Assembly: GCF_046630445.1 (NCBI RefSeq) | Contig: NC_092339.1 | Coordinates: 57,814,001 to 57,878,000, forward strand | Direction: 5' to 3' | Origin: Rutidosis leptorrhynchoides | Lineage: Eukaryota > Streptophyta > Magnoliopsida > Asterales > Asteraceae | Length of the DNA stretch: 64,000 bases | Shown here: positions 16,290-28,100 of the stretch, one piece after another | How the letters are laid out: the number at the start of each line of letters is the position of its first letter | How positions within the stretch are numbered: the stretch's first letter is position 1 | Position numbers and translations under genes: made by a program | The notes under the pieces: model-generated | What the model saw: only the letters and a program-made list of their open reading frames with translations | Database searches by the model: none | What the model was told of the DNA's origin: nothing

Positions 16290-16910
16290 CAACAGATCGG
16301 TGAGGAGGTAGTCCCGGTAATTCTTTCGAAAATACATCGGGAAATTCTTTTGCGACGGGAACATCATTGGTGTTCTTTTCTTCGGGTTTGACTTCTTCGA
16401 TGTGTGCTAGAACGGCATAGCAACCTTTTCTTATTAGTTTTTGCGCCTTCAAATTACTAATAAGATTTAGCTTCGCGTTGCTCTTTTCTCCGTACACCAT
16501 TAAGGGTTTTCCTTTTTCTCATACAATGCGAATTGCATTTTTGTAACATATGATTTATGCTCTCTCTCTCTTTTCAACCAGTCCATGCCGATTATCACAT
16601 CAAAACTCCCTAACTCTACTGGTATCAAATCAATCTTAAACGTTTTGCTAACCAGTTTAATTTCTCAATTTCGACATATATTATCTGATGTAATTAATTT
16701 ACCGTTTGCTAATTCGAGTAAAAATTTATTATCCAAAGGCGTCAGTGGACAACTTAGTTTAGCACAAAAATCTCTACTCATATAGCTTCTATCCGCACCC
16801 GAATCAAATAAAACATAAGCAGATTTATTGTCAATAAGAAACGTTCCCATAACAAGCTCCGGGTCTTCCTGCGCTTCTGCTGTATTAATTTTGATAACTC
16901 TTCCGCGGCA
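16290..16910 (-). pseudogene. Element F protease region
   Basis: The aspartic protease motif LFDSGADRSYMS follows the zinc knuckle, with a linker resembling FPDVFSKELPGLPPHRSVEF that joins protease to RT in this clade. Fossil. Confidence 0.8.
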
Positions 16911-18092
16911 CTGTCCATTAGTATTCCCCTGATTCGGGCAATTTCTACTAAAGTGGCCCGGTTTTCCACATCCAAAACAAACTATGGCGGCGTTATTTGT
17001 TCCGACATTATTTGTTTTTTTAATTCTGTTATTCACTGGACCGTAGACCTCACATTTCGCCGCACTATGGCCATTTATTTTACACTTGGTGCAAAATGTT
17101 GTGCAGAACCCATTCTGGTGGGACTCCTCACACCTTTGGCATGGCTGATTCTGATTCTTGTTGTTATAGGAATTGTTGTTGTTGCGGTTGTTATTGTTGT
17201 TGGGACGATTGTTGTATTGGTTATTGTTGTTGTTGGGGCGTTTGTTGTTGCGATAAATGGTGCGATTGAAATTGTGATTATTGTTGTGATGATTGTTGAG
17301 GTGATTGTTACTGTTGTGTTGGTGACTCTTGTCACTGTTTTCTTCCCACTTTCTCTTGACTTGTTTTGTGTTGGCTTCTTCGGCCGCCTGCTCTTTAATT
17401 CTTTCCTCAATTTGATTTATGAGTTTATGAGCCATTCGACTTGATTTTTGTATGGAGGCGGGCTCGTGTGAACTTATATCTTCTTAAATCCTTTCTGGTA
17501 ACCCTTTTACAAATGCATCGATTTTCTCTTCTTCATCTTCGAACGCTCTTGGACACAATAGGCACAACTCTGTGAATCGTCGTTCATATGTGGTAATGTC
17601 GAAACCTTGCGTTCGTAATCCTCTAAGCTCTACCTTAAGCTTATTGACCTCATTTCTGGGACGATACTGCTCGTTCATCAAGTGCTTGAATGCTGACCAC
17701 GGTAGTGTGTAAGCAGCATCTTGTCCCACTTGTTCTAGATAGGTATTCCACCATGTTAATGCAGTACCTGTGAAGGTATGCGTGGCGTACTTCACCCTAT
17801 CTTCTTCAGTACATTTACTTATGGCAAACATCGATTCGACCTTCTCGGTCCACCGTTTCAATCCGATTGGTCCTTCGGTTTCATCAAATTCCGAAGGTTT
17901 GCAGGCAGTAAATTTTTTGAAGGAGCATCCTACACGATTTCTAGTGGCGTTAGTTGTATTGCTAGATTCAGAGTTATTATTGTTATTTTGCATTGCAGCC
18001 TGTACTGTGGCTATGTTGGCAGCAAGAAAAACATAGAAGTCTTCCTCGTTCATGTTCAAGTTCTGACGAGTAGTCGGTGCCATTTCCTTCAA
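16910..18092 (-). pseudogene. Element F gag region
   Basis: Gag core text includes FDETEGPIGLKRWTEKVESM and TALTWWNTYLEQVG; the latter is typical of chromovirus gags. An Asn-rich linker follows, then zinc knuckles such as CFGCGKPGHFSRNC. Fossil, interrupted. Confidence 0.85.
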
Positions 18093-18215
18093 AAATAGCC
18101 AAAAGAATTAAGTTAATCATATAGAATATTAAGAGTAGTCAATAGTATTTCGTAGCATAATATGAACTCATTTATAAAATCTTTTTCTTCATATTAGCGT
18201 TTTATAAGTTTTAAT

Positions 18216-18237
18216 ACGGGTAGTACCTACCCGTTAA
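18216..18237 (-). other. Internal PPT-like / inverted-repeat motif in element F
   Basis: On the minus strand it reads TTAACGGGTAGGTAC then TACCCGT. The first 15 bases are identical to the motif that abuts the 3' LTR at 13482-13496. It lies between the F-box-like block and gag. It may be a second polypurine-type primer or the scar of a captured module. Confidence 0.5.
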
Positions 18238-18415
18238 GTTCATACTTAGTAGCTAATATACAATTTCAACTACTACAATTCTATATGAAAAACTGATAAT
18301 AATATTTCACGTTCAAACTTTTATACAATATTACAAACTTACAATACCGCTATTATACATATAGCATGAAATATAGCACACAATAACTTTGATACAAGGT
18401 AGAAGACAGTTCTAG
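18238..18415 (-). other. Element F spacer between accessory block and gag
   Basis: AT-rich, non-coding. It leads into the PPT-like motif at 18216-18237 and the stretch just before gag. Confidence 0.5.
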
Positions 18416-19108
18416 TTAATACGCAAGTCGTTCAGCAAGGGCAATAAAAACACGTAATTCATAGGTCCAGAAACAATTCATGCATTCTGGTTTTATTAAT
18501 ACTATCTCCCATCCTTGGTCTTGTGGAACATAATCGTTGTGGCCATTGACATGACAGCATGTAGTAATGTTTTCAAAAGGACGGGGGTTACATAATGCCC
18601 AACAGCCCAGTAATAATCTAAAAACCTTATTTCTCACCCCAACTACTGAATCCGTCACTTGTGGGAATGTTTTATTTAGTAGTTACAATCCTATGTTCTT
18701 TTTCTCAATTTGGTGAGAAGCGAACATTACTAACCCGTAGACATAACATGCTTCTTTATGTTGCATGTTTGAAGCTCTTTCTAAAGAACGAAGTCCTAAG
18801 TTGGGATAGGTAGAGTCAAAATAGGCTCTCAACCCGTAGCGTAAAATTACATCTGGGTTCCCCGCATTCAATGCATTAAAGAAAACACGGCGTAACTTAT
18901 GGTCTCCCCAATGTGATATACCCCATCTATCAAAGGAAAACCTTTTATTAACTAAAGCATTCTTGGAACATCTTTCAAATGTTTGACAAACTAATTTCGC
19001 CATAAATAGTTGTGCCGATGAATTCTGACCGACTCTAGACAAGATTTCATCAATCATATCCCCTGGTAGGTCTTCTAAAATCTTCGGTCATCTATCCTTA
19101 ACGTCCAT
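18416..19108 (-). pseudogene. F-box-like accessory block inside element F (host-derived)
   Basis: A coding block upstream of gag resembles plant F-box proteins of the At2g35280 type. It has an F-box start LPGDMIDEILSRVG, then QLFMAKLVCQTFERCSKNAL, a central HKLRRVFFNALNAGNPD and LRYGLRAYF, a Sel1-like ACYVYGLVMFAS helix, and a C-terminal C-x2-C with W (ECMNCFWTYELRVF). In the host, F-box proteins recruit targets to SCF ubiquitin ligases. The block has no introns and shares strand and interval with the element's own genes, so it reads as a captured host gene. It looks degraded. Whether it was ever expressed by the element is not known. Confidence 0.7.
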
Positions 19109-19286
19109 TTTGTGTTTTTATACTGTAAAATAGACAAGGATTAGATTCGTAAAAGATAATTAACAGACAATACAAGCAATTTATACATAGAACATAAAAG
19201 TACAAGCATACTACAATACATATATTACACAACATGATTACAACCCTCTAATCTGAACCACTGGTTTCTTCTTCTTCGGACTTGGT

Positions 19287-19889
19287 TCATTTTGCTAACT
19301 TCCTAGGGATATATGGTGCTCCTCTAATGCGAGTCGTCGTTTTCACAAATGGTTTAGAAAAACCTGGTGGCTTAGATGTTTCCGGGTTATAGTGAAAGTT
19401 TAAGAAATACGGGTGTTTACGGTACACCCCATCAGGGTATTTCATGTTAACGTAGAGTTCATCGGGGTTGGAATTAGGTTTCTCTATTTTGATGCCTTTT
19501 TCCTTATTATATTCTTTTCCTTTTTCAAATTGGGTCGAGATAATTTCTATAACATCATCGGAATCCTCATCGGGATCCGATTCATCAGAGAATTGGTAAT
19601 TTTCCCAATATTTTGTTTCCTCGGCGGAAACACCATTGACCATTATTAACTTTGGTCCGTTGGTTGAGGATGTTCTTTTATTTAACTATTTTTCTGTGGT
19701 TCCTAATATTTCCTCCTCCGGAACCTCTTCTTCCAGTTCCTCTTCTTCTGGTTCCTCTTCTTCCGGTTCCTCTTCTTCCGGTTCCTGCTCTTCCGGTTCC
19801 TCTTCGGGAATTTGTGAATCTTCCCAATATATATTCGACTCTTCATTATTATTAGTTGAGTCGATGGGATTCGTACTATAGGTAGACAT
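19287..19889 (-). pseudogene. Element F accessory acidic ORF region (Glu/Pro repeats)
   Basis: It lies between the primer-binding site and the F-box-like block, on the same strand as gag. The first part is an acidic repeat of EEEEPEEEEPEEEE type. The second has NYQFSDESDPDEDSDDVIEI and a basic, proline-containing end (TTTRIRGAPYIPRKLAK). No family recognised. The highly acidic composition is unlike a gag; role unknown. Part of a fossil element. Confidence 0.6.
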
Positions 19890-20085
19890 CTATCACACAA
19901 TATCAAACACGTTAAGAGATTAATATATCATCACATAATATTTACATGTTAACAATTTGTAGTTTCCAACAAAAAGTGTTAAGCAATCGTTTTTAAAGAA
20001 AACACGGTCGAAGTCTAGACTCACTAATGCATCCTAACAAACTCGATAAGACACACTAATGCAAATTTCTGGTTCTCTAAGACCA

Positions 20086-20101
20086 ACGCTCGGATACCAA
20101 C
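20086..20101 (-). other. Element F primer-binding site (initiator-Met type)
   Basis: On the minus strand it reads TTGGTATCCGAGCG, one base off the usual TGGTATCAGAGC of chromoviruses, directly inside the 5' LTR. The leader then carries GTTGGTCTTAG, also seen after the primer site of element E. Confidence 0.75.
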
Positions 20102-23100
20102 TGAAATGTCCCATTCATAATGATTATAAACGTTCCATATTAATTGATTTCTTTGTGAGGTTTTGACCTCTATATGAGACGTTTTTCAATGACTGCATTC
20201 GTTTTTTAAAACAAACCAAAGCCTTTATTTTATCGACAAGGTTTAAAGGACACAACCTAGATTACCAAGATATGATAATCTGAAAATATCACATTTACAC
20301 ACTACCATTACATAATGGTTTACAATATTAATATGTTACAACAAAGTATGTTCTCGAATGCAGTTTTTAAACAATATTATACAAGCATGGACTCCAAATC
20401 TTGTCCTTAATTTACTATGCAACAACGGAAGCTCTTAACAATCACCTGAGAATAAACATGCTTAAAACGTCAACAAAAATGTTGGTGAGTTATAGGTTTA
20501 ACCTATATAATTATCAAATAATAATAATAGACCACAAGATTTTCATTTCCATTTTTCAATCATGCAGTCTGCATAAAAAGCATTCATATGGTGAACACCT
20601 GGTAACCGACATTAACAAGATGCATATAGAATATCCCCATCATTCAGGGACATCCTTCGGACATGATAAATTCAAAGTACTAAAGCATCCGCTACAACGG
20701 ATGGGGTTTGTTGGGCCCAATAGATCTATCTTTAGGATTCACGTCAATTAGTAGACTGGTTTACTAATTCTTAGGCTACCAAGCAAAAAGGGGCATATTC
20801 GGCTTCGATCATTTAACCATAGAAAGTAGTTTCACGTACTTGTGTCTATTTTGTAAAACATTTATAAAGCTGCATGTATTCTCATCCCAAAAATATTAGA
20901 TTTTAAAAGTGGGACTATAAGTCACTTTCACAGATTTTTACTTCGTCAGGAAGTAAGACTTGGCCACGGGTTGATTCACGAACCTATAACAAATGTATAC
21001 ATATATATCAAAGTATGATCGAAATATATTCACAACATTTTTTTATTACGTTTTAACGATTTAAGTTTGTTAAGTTAGCAGTTCAACGTTAGTAATCTAC
21101 AACTAGTTGTCCACAGTTAGATGTACAGAAATAAATTAATATATATTATCTCGAATCAACCCACGACCCAGTGTACACAAGTCTCAGGCTAGATCACAAC
21201 TCAAAGTATATATATTATTTTGGAATCAACCTCAACCCTGTATAGCTAACTCGAGCATTACTGCATATAGAGTGTCTATGGTTGTTCCAAAATAATATAT
21301 ATATATATATATGGGTCAATATGATATGGTAAAACATTGTATACATGTCTATGGTATCCCAAGATTACATAATATATGTTAGAATACATGTATAATACAA
21401 TATAAATTAGTTAAGTTATGATTTGTATAGATTTGTTACAAATTTCACGTAGCTACAACAAGCAAAATTATTCGATTTTGTTTTACCCGTCATTTCTTCG
21501 TTACAAATCCATTTTGAGTGAATCAAGTTGCTATGGTTTCATAATGAACTGAAATTTATGAAACTAAACAGAAAAAAATATAAGTTTATAGTCGGAAATA
21601 CAGGTTACAAGTCATTTTTTAAAGAGGTAGTCATTTCCGTCGAAAGAACGACATCTTGATGACCATTTTGAAAAACATACTTCAACTTTGTGTTTAACCA
21701 TGATTTTTGGATATAGTATCATGTTCATATAAAATATTATTTTTTCAGAAAACAAACTTCCAATTCAAAGATTAAGATAGTTTTTATTTTTCTAACCCAA
21801 AACAGCCCCCGGTTTTACTACGACGGCGTATGTCCGGTTTTACGGTGTTTTTCGTGTTTCCATGTTTTAAATCATTAAGTTAGCATATCATATAGATATA
21901 AAACATGTGTTTAGTTGATTTTAAAAGTTAAGTTAGAAGGATTAACTTTGTTTGCGAACAAGTTTAGAATTAACTAAACTATATTCTAGTGATTACATGT
22001 TCAAATCTTCGAATAAGATAGTTTTATATATATGAATCGAATGATGTTATGAACATCATTACTACCTTAAGTTTAGTAGGTAAACCTACTGGAAGTGACA
22101 AAAATTGATCGGATCTTGGATGGCTTGAAAGTTCTTGAAGTAGAATCATGACATGAAAACAAGTTCAAGTAAGATTATCACTTGAATTAAGATTGTTATA
22201 GTTATAGAAATTGAATCAAATTTTGAATATGAGTATTACCTTGATTTAGAAAGATAACCTACTGTAAATAACAAAGATTTCTTGAGATTGGATGATCACT
22301 TGAACTGGATTTGCAAGATTGGAAGTAAGCTAGTAAGCTTGAAAGTATTTGTGAAGTGTTCTTGATGTGTTCTTGAATGATGATGTTTCTTGATTGTAAT
22401 TGAAGCTAGATTGACCTAGATGATCAACATTACTTAATTATAGATGTTCTTAAGCTTAGAGAGAGTTAAGATGGAGAGAATTTGGATTAGAAAATCAAAG
22501 AAATGTGATGTGTGTGTTGTTTGGAAAAAAAATGCCTAATGCTTTGTCAATATAAGGTTACTAGTTTTTGTTTTCATGCTCATAAGTCATGCTAGTTGTC
22601 AAATGATGGTTCCCACATGTCATGGTGACTCACAAGGGCTGCTAAGAGCTGATCATTGGAGTGTATATACCAATAGTAAATACATCTAGAAGCTGTGTAT
22701 TGTACAAGTACGAATACGGGTGTATACGAGTAGAATTTTTGATGAAAATGAATGAGAATGCAACTGTAAGCATTTTTGATAAGTAGAAGTACTTTGATAT
22801 GTGTCTTGAAGTCTTTCAAAAGTGTATGAATACATCTTAAAATACTACATGTATATACATTTTAACTGAGTCGTTAAGTCATCGTTAGTCATTACATGTA
22901 AGTGTTGTTTTGAAACCTTTAAGTTAACGATCTCATTTAATGTAGTTAACCCATTGTTTATTATATCTAATGAGATGTTAATTTATTACATTATCATGAT
23001 ATTATGATGTATGAATATATTTTAATATGATATATATACATTAAAATGTCGTTACAACGATAATCGTTAGATATATGCCTCGTTTCGAAATTCTTAAGTT

Positions 23101-23568
23101 AGTAGTCTTGTTTTACATATGTAGTTCATTGTTAACATACATAATGATATATATAATTATCATTTTATCATGTTAAATATAGTTTAACAATACCTTAATA
23201 TGATACATATGTATTTAGTAAGGCGTTGTTATAATGATAATCGTTATATATATCGTTTTGAGTTTCTTAACTTAGTAATCTCATTTTTTATGTATATAAC
23301 TCATTGTTAATATACCTAGTGAGATACTTACTTATCATAATATCATGTTAACAATATATATCCATATATATATGTCATCATATAGTTTTTACAAGTTTTA
23401 ACGTTCGTGAATCGCCGGTCAACTCGGGTGGTCAATTGTCTACATGAAACTCATTTCAAATAATCAAGTCTTAACAAATTTGATTGCTTAACATGTTGGA
23501 AACATTTAATCATGTAAATATAGTTTTCATTTAATATATGTAAACATGGAAAAGTTCGGGTCACTACA
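20102..23568 (-). repeat. Element F 5' LTR (right copy, 3467 bp)
   Basis: Same sequence and ends as the left copy. It is the 5' LTR because the primer-binding site adjoins it at 20101. It differs from the left copy by scattered substitutions and short indels. Confidence 0.93.
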
Positions 23569-24137
23569 AGGAAACCCACTGGCTTACACTCAACGAGTTT
23601 AATGATCTCAAACAACTCCTTCGTGATGTAAATTTGGTTCGTGATAAAAAAGATAGTTGGAAGTGGTCACTTGCATCGAATGGATTAATTACAGTAAAGA
23701 AATTATCCTCAATTATAGACGCTCGCATACTTGGGATTAGCAACAACAATGGTGAAGCAACTTGTCGTAACGGTTTAGTACCAAAAAAGGTTGAACTCTT
23801 CGTGTGGCACTCGTTATTGAATCGTCTCCCGGTTAGGCTTGAGCTAGACAATAGGGGAATTGATCTCCATAGTGTTCGATGCCCCATATGCGATGATGGC
23901 CTTGAATCGGACGACCACTCGATAATCTCTTGTCGACTTGCTCAAGATATTTGGTGCCGTGTTTTCAAATGGTGGGATCGTGGAGTATTCACAGGGTTAT
24001 CTCTAGCGGAGCTCCTTCGCGATAGTGCAAACGTAGGTTTAATTTGGCAAGGGGTCACTTGGGGTTACTTCATATCTTATTTGGAAGAACCGCAACAATA
24101 TGGTCTTCCAAAATAAAAGTTGGAACGCCCCGGCGGC
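23569..24137 (+). mobile_element. LINE-1, segment 2: ORF2 C-terminal zinc-binding region
   Basis: It continues directly from 10008 across element F; both junctions carry AGGAA. It encodes KDSWKWSLASNG, VELFVWHSLLNRLPVRLELD, and the zf-RVT pattern CPICDDGLESDDHSIISC. A shift lies near the left junction (before a LTLNEFNDL-like stretch) and another near 24065. The segment stops at 24137, where a solo LTR was inserted. Confidence 0.9.
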
Positions 24138-27100
24138 TGTAGTGACCCGAACTTTTTCATGTTTATATATATTAATTGAGATTGATATTTACATGATTAA
24201 ATGTTTCCAACATGTTAAGCAATCAAACTTGTTAAGACTTGATTAATTGAAATATGTTTCATATAGACAATTGACCACCCAAGTTGACCGGTGATTCACG
24301 AACGTTAAAACTTGTAAAAACTATATGATGACATATATATGGATATATATATAGTTAACATGATACTATGATAAGTAAACATATCATTAAGTATATTAAC
24401 AATGAACTACATATGTAAAAACAAGACTACTAACATAATGATTTTTAAACGAGACATATATGTAACGATTATCGTTGTAAAGACATTTAATGTATATATA
24501 TCATATTAAGAGATATTCATACATGATAATATCATGATAATATAATAATTTAAAATCTCATTTGATATTATAAACATTGGGTTAACAACATTTAACAAGA
24601 TCGTTAACCTAAAGGTTTCAAAACAACATTTACATGTAACGACTAACGATGACTTAACGACTCAGTTAAAATGTATATACATGTAGTGTTTTAATATGTA
24701 TTTATACACTTTTGAAAGACTTCAATACACTTATCAAAATACTTCTACTTAACAAAAATGCTTACAATTACATCCTCGTTCAGTTTCATCAACAATTCTA
24801 CTCGTATGCACCCGTATTCGTACTCGTACAATACACAGCTTTTAGATGTATGTACTATTGGTATATACACTCCAATGATCAGCTCTTAGCAGCTCATGTG
24901 AGTCACCTAACACATGAGGGAACCATCATTTGGCAACTAGCATGAAATATCTCATAAAATTACAAAAATGTGAGTAATCATTCATGACTTATTTACATGA
25001 AAACAAAATTACATATCCTTTATATCTAATCCATACACCAACGACCAAAAACACCTACAAACACTTTCATTCTTCAATTTTCTTCATCTAATTGATCTCT
25101 CTCAAGTTCTATCTTCAAGTTCTAAGTGTTCTTCATAAATTCCAAAAGTTCTAGTTTCATAAAATCAAGAATACTTCCAAGATTGCAAGTTTACTTCCAA
25201 GTTTTCTAAATCCATTCCAAGTAATCATCCAAGATCAAGAAACCTTTGTTACTTACAGTAGGTTATCTTTCTAATACAAGGTAATAATCATATTCAAACT
25301 TTAATTCAATTTCTATAACTATAACAATCTTATTTCGAGTGGAAATCTTACTTGAAATTGTTTTCGTGTCATGATTCTGCTTCAAGAACTTTCAAGCCAT
25401 CCAAAGATCCTTTGAAGCTAGATCTATTTTTATCATTTCCAGTAGGTTTATCCAAGGAACTTGAGGTAGTAATGATGTTCATAACATCATTCGATTCATA
25501 CATATAAAGCTATCTTATTCGAAGGTTTAAACTTGTAATCACTAGAACATAGTTTAGTTAATTCTAAACTTGTTCGCAAATAAAAGTTAATCCTTCTAAC
25601 TTGACTTTTAAAATCAACTAAACACATGTTCTATATCTATATGATATGCTAACTTAATGATTTAAAACCAGGAAACACGAAAAACACCGTAAAATCGGAT
25701 TTACGCCGTCGTAGTAATACCGCGGGCTGTTTTGGGTTAGTTAATTAAAAACTATGATAAACTTTGATTTAAAAGTTGTTATTCTGAGAAAATGATTTTT
25801 ATTATGAACATGAAACTATATCTAAAAATTATGGTTAAACTCAAAGTGGAAGTATGTTTTCTAAAATGGTCATCTAGACGTCGTTCTTTCGACTGAAATG
25901 ACTACCTTTACAAAAACGACTTGTAACTTATTTTTCCGACTATAAACCTATACTTTTTCTGTTTAGATTCATAAAATAGAGTTCAATATGAAACCATAGC
26001 AATTTGATTCACTCAAAACGGATTTAAAATGAAGAAGTTATGGGTAAAACAAGATTGGATAATTTTTCTCATTTTAGCTACGTGAAAATTGGTAACAAAT
26101 CTATTCCAACCATAACTTAATCAACTTGTATTGTATATTATGTAATCTTGAGATACCATAGACACGTATACAATGTTTCGACCTATCATGTCGACACATC
26201 TATATATATTTCGGAACAACCATAGACACTCTATATGTGAATGTTTGAGTTAGCTATACAGGGTTGAGGTTGATTCCAAAATATATATAGTTTGAGTTGT
26301 GATCAATACTGAGATACGTATACACAGGGTCGTGGATTGATTCAAGATAATATTTATCGATTTATTTCTGTACATCTAACTGTGGACAACTAGTTGTAGG
26401 TTACTAACGAGGATAGCTGACTTAATAAACTTAAAACATCAAAATATATTAAAAGTGTTGTAAATATATTTTGAACATACTTTGATATATATGTATATAT
26501 TGTTATAGGTTCGTGAATCAACCAGTGGCCAAGTCTTACTTCCCGACGAAGTAAAAATCTGTGAAAGTGAGTTATAGTCCCACTTTTAAAATCTAATATT
26601 TTTGGGATGAGAATACATGCAGGTTTTATAAATGATTTACAAAATAGACACAAGTACGTGAAACTACATTCTATGGTTGAATTATCGAAATCGAATACGC
26701 CCCTTTTTATTAATCTGGTAATCTAAGAATTAGGGAACAGACACCCTAATTGACGCGAATCCTAAAGATAGATCTATTGGGCCTAACAAACCCCATCCAA
26801 AGTACCGGATGCTTTAGTACTTCGAAATTTATATCATATCCGAAGGGTGTCCCGGAATGATGGGGATATTCTTATATATGCATCTTGTTAATGTCGGTTA
26901 CCAGGTGTTCACCATATGAATGATTTTTATCTCTATGTATGGGATGTGTATTGAAATATGAAATCTTGTGGTCTATTATTATGATTTGATATATATAGGT
27001 TAAACCTATAACTCACCAACATTTTTGTTGACGTTTTAAGCATGTTTATTCTCAGGTGATTATTAAGAGCTTCCGCTGTCGCATACTTAAATAAGGACGA

Positions 27101-27398
27101 GATTTGGAGTCCATGCTTGTATGATATTGTGTAAAAACTGCATTCAAGAAACTTATTTTGTTGTAACATATTTGTATTGTAAACTATTATGTAATGGTCG
27201 TGTGTAAACAGGATATTTTAGATTATCATTATTTGATAATCTACGTAAAGCTTTTTAAACCTTTATTGATGAAATAAAGGTTATGGTTTATTTTAAAATG
27301 AATGCAGTCTTTGAAAAACGTCTCATATAGAGGTCAAAACCTCGCAACGAAATCAATTAATATGAAACGTTTTTAATCAATAAGAACGGGACATTTCA
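24138..27398 (+). repeat. Solo LTR (3261 bp), related to element F LTR, plus orientation
   Basis: It runs from TGTAGTGACCC to GGGACATTTCA with the target duplication GCGGC at 24133-24137 and 27399-27403. No internal region is present. It is a diverged relative of element F's LTRs in the opposite orientation. Solo LTRs arise by recombination between the two LTRs of one element. Non-coding throughout. Confidence 0.92.
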
Positions 27399-27651
27399 GC
27401 GGCCCTTTGTGAAATACAAGCCATTTTCTTCGATTGAATCTCGTGCAAATATAGAGACGTCAAGATAGATTGGAACATTTGGCTAACGAAGCCAAACACT
27501 TATTTGTAATAATTGTATGGGTTGGGTTGCAATCTCTGCTCTCTCCCATTAGTTAAGTCGTTTTTACTCGTGTTTCGTGTTGTATTAGGGCGTTCACGCC
27601 TCATCTCGCGATGTACTCTTTGTTTCTATCAATAAAATTACCTTGCCTTTC
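27399..27651 (+). mobile_element. LINE-1, segment 3: ORF2 end and 3' UTR
   Basis: After the second GCGGC target copy the text resumes with the last ORF2 codons. It ends with a TTG-TAA stop at 27507-27509, at the same place as LINE-2's end (29977-29979). A short 3' UTR leads to TTGCCTTTC and the A-rich tail from 27652. This confirms that the three segments form one LINE. Confidence 0.88.
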
Positions 27652-27663
27652 AAAAAAAATAAA

Positions 27664-27746
<83 letters not shown>
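27652..27746 (+). repeat. LINE-1 A-rich tail expanded to (AAAT)n/(AAT)n microsatellite
   Basis: A short poly(A) run passes into AAAT repeats and then about 23 AAT units. Microsatellite birth at LINE tails is well known; here the order poly(A), AAAT, AAT is directly visible. Confidence 0.9.
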
Positions 27747-27748
<2 letters not shown>

Positions 27749-27812
27749 TAATAGTTGAAAAGAACTTGCATATTATGTATATTATAAAAATAACTGCAGA
27801 AGACAATGTCAT

Positions 27813-28058
27813 AAGCTAATATCAAAAATAGACGTACAGACTGCCAAAATGTGTAATTCATACGACGGTAACCACTCACTGATCGACACGTGTATTTCTC
27901 TACCTCTTGTCCTACCATTGGATGAATGTATCCAGCGGTACCGCTTAGCATTTCAGCAGTAGAGAAATACACGTGTCAATTGGTGAGTGGTTACAGCCGA
28001 TACCGTTGAATGAATCTCGCATCCCGACGATTCGTACGTCTATTTTCGATATTAGCTT
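27813..28058. mobile_element. Foldback MITE with long terminal inverted repeats
   Basis: The left arm 27813-27903 and right arm 27959-28058 are inverted repeats. The ends read AAGCTAATATC and GATATTAGCTT, with AAATAGACGTAC against GTACGTCTATTT further in, and GACACGTGTATTTCTCTAC against GTAGAGAAATACACGTGTC at the inner ends. The unpaired centre is about 55 bp. Length 246 bp and no coding capacity. No clear target duplication seen, so the superfamily is open; long arms would suit a Mutator-like MITE. Confidence 0.8.
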
Positions 28059-28091
28059 CTGCCTCCTCGATAAAAAATCTCTAAATAAATG

Positions 28092-28100
28092 TTTACCTCG
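28092..28100. repeat. LINE-2 target site duplication (left copy; right copy 30141-30149)
   Basis: TTTACCTCG is repeated exactly on both sides of LINE-2, directly after the poly(A) tail on the right. This fixes both ends of the insertion. Confidence 0.88.

Larger units (their letters stand above)
10009..23568 (-). mobile_element. Element F: Tekay-like Ty3/gypsy chromovirus with extra ORFs, minus strand
   Basis: Both LTRs, primer-binding site, a PPT-like motif and the order gag, protease, RT, RNase H, integrase, chromodomain-like tail are present. The target duplication AGGAA lies at 10004-10008 and 23569-23573. It is inserted in LINE-1 ORF2. Two further ORF regions lie between the primer-binding site and gag. 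By eye the two LTRs differ by a few percent, suggesting an insertion within the last few million years. It looks complete in layout, with several breaks in the coding part. Confidence 0.92.

Noticed and set aside
20401-20751. 116-codon open frame in the LTR of element F (and relatives near 24712, 26390, 26933)
   Set aside because: Not kept open in the other LTR copies in this window; chance frames in LTR sequence.
27594-27972. Poly-Ile/poly-Tyr open frames over the LINE-1 tail
   Set aside because: They arise from the (AAT)n tail and the antisense of the MITE arm.
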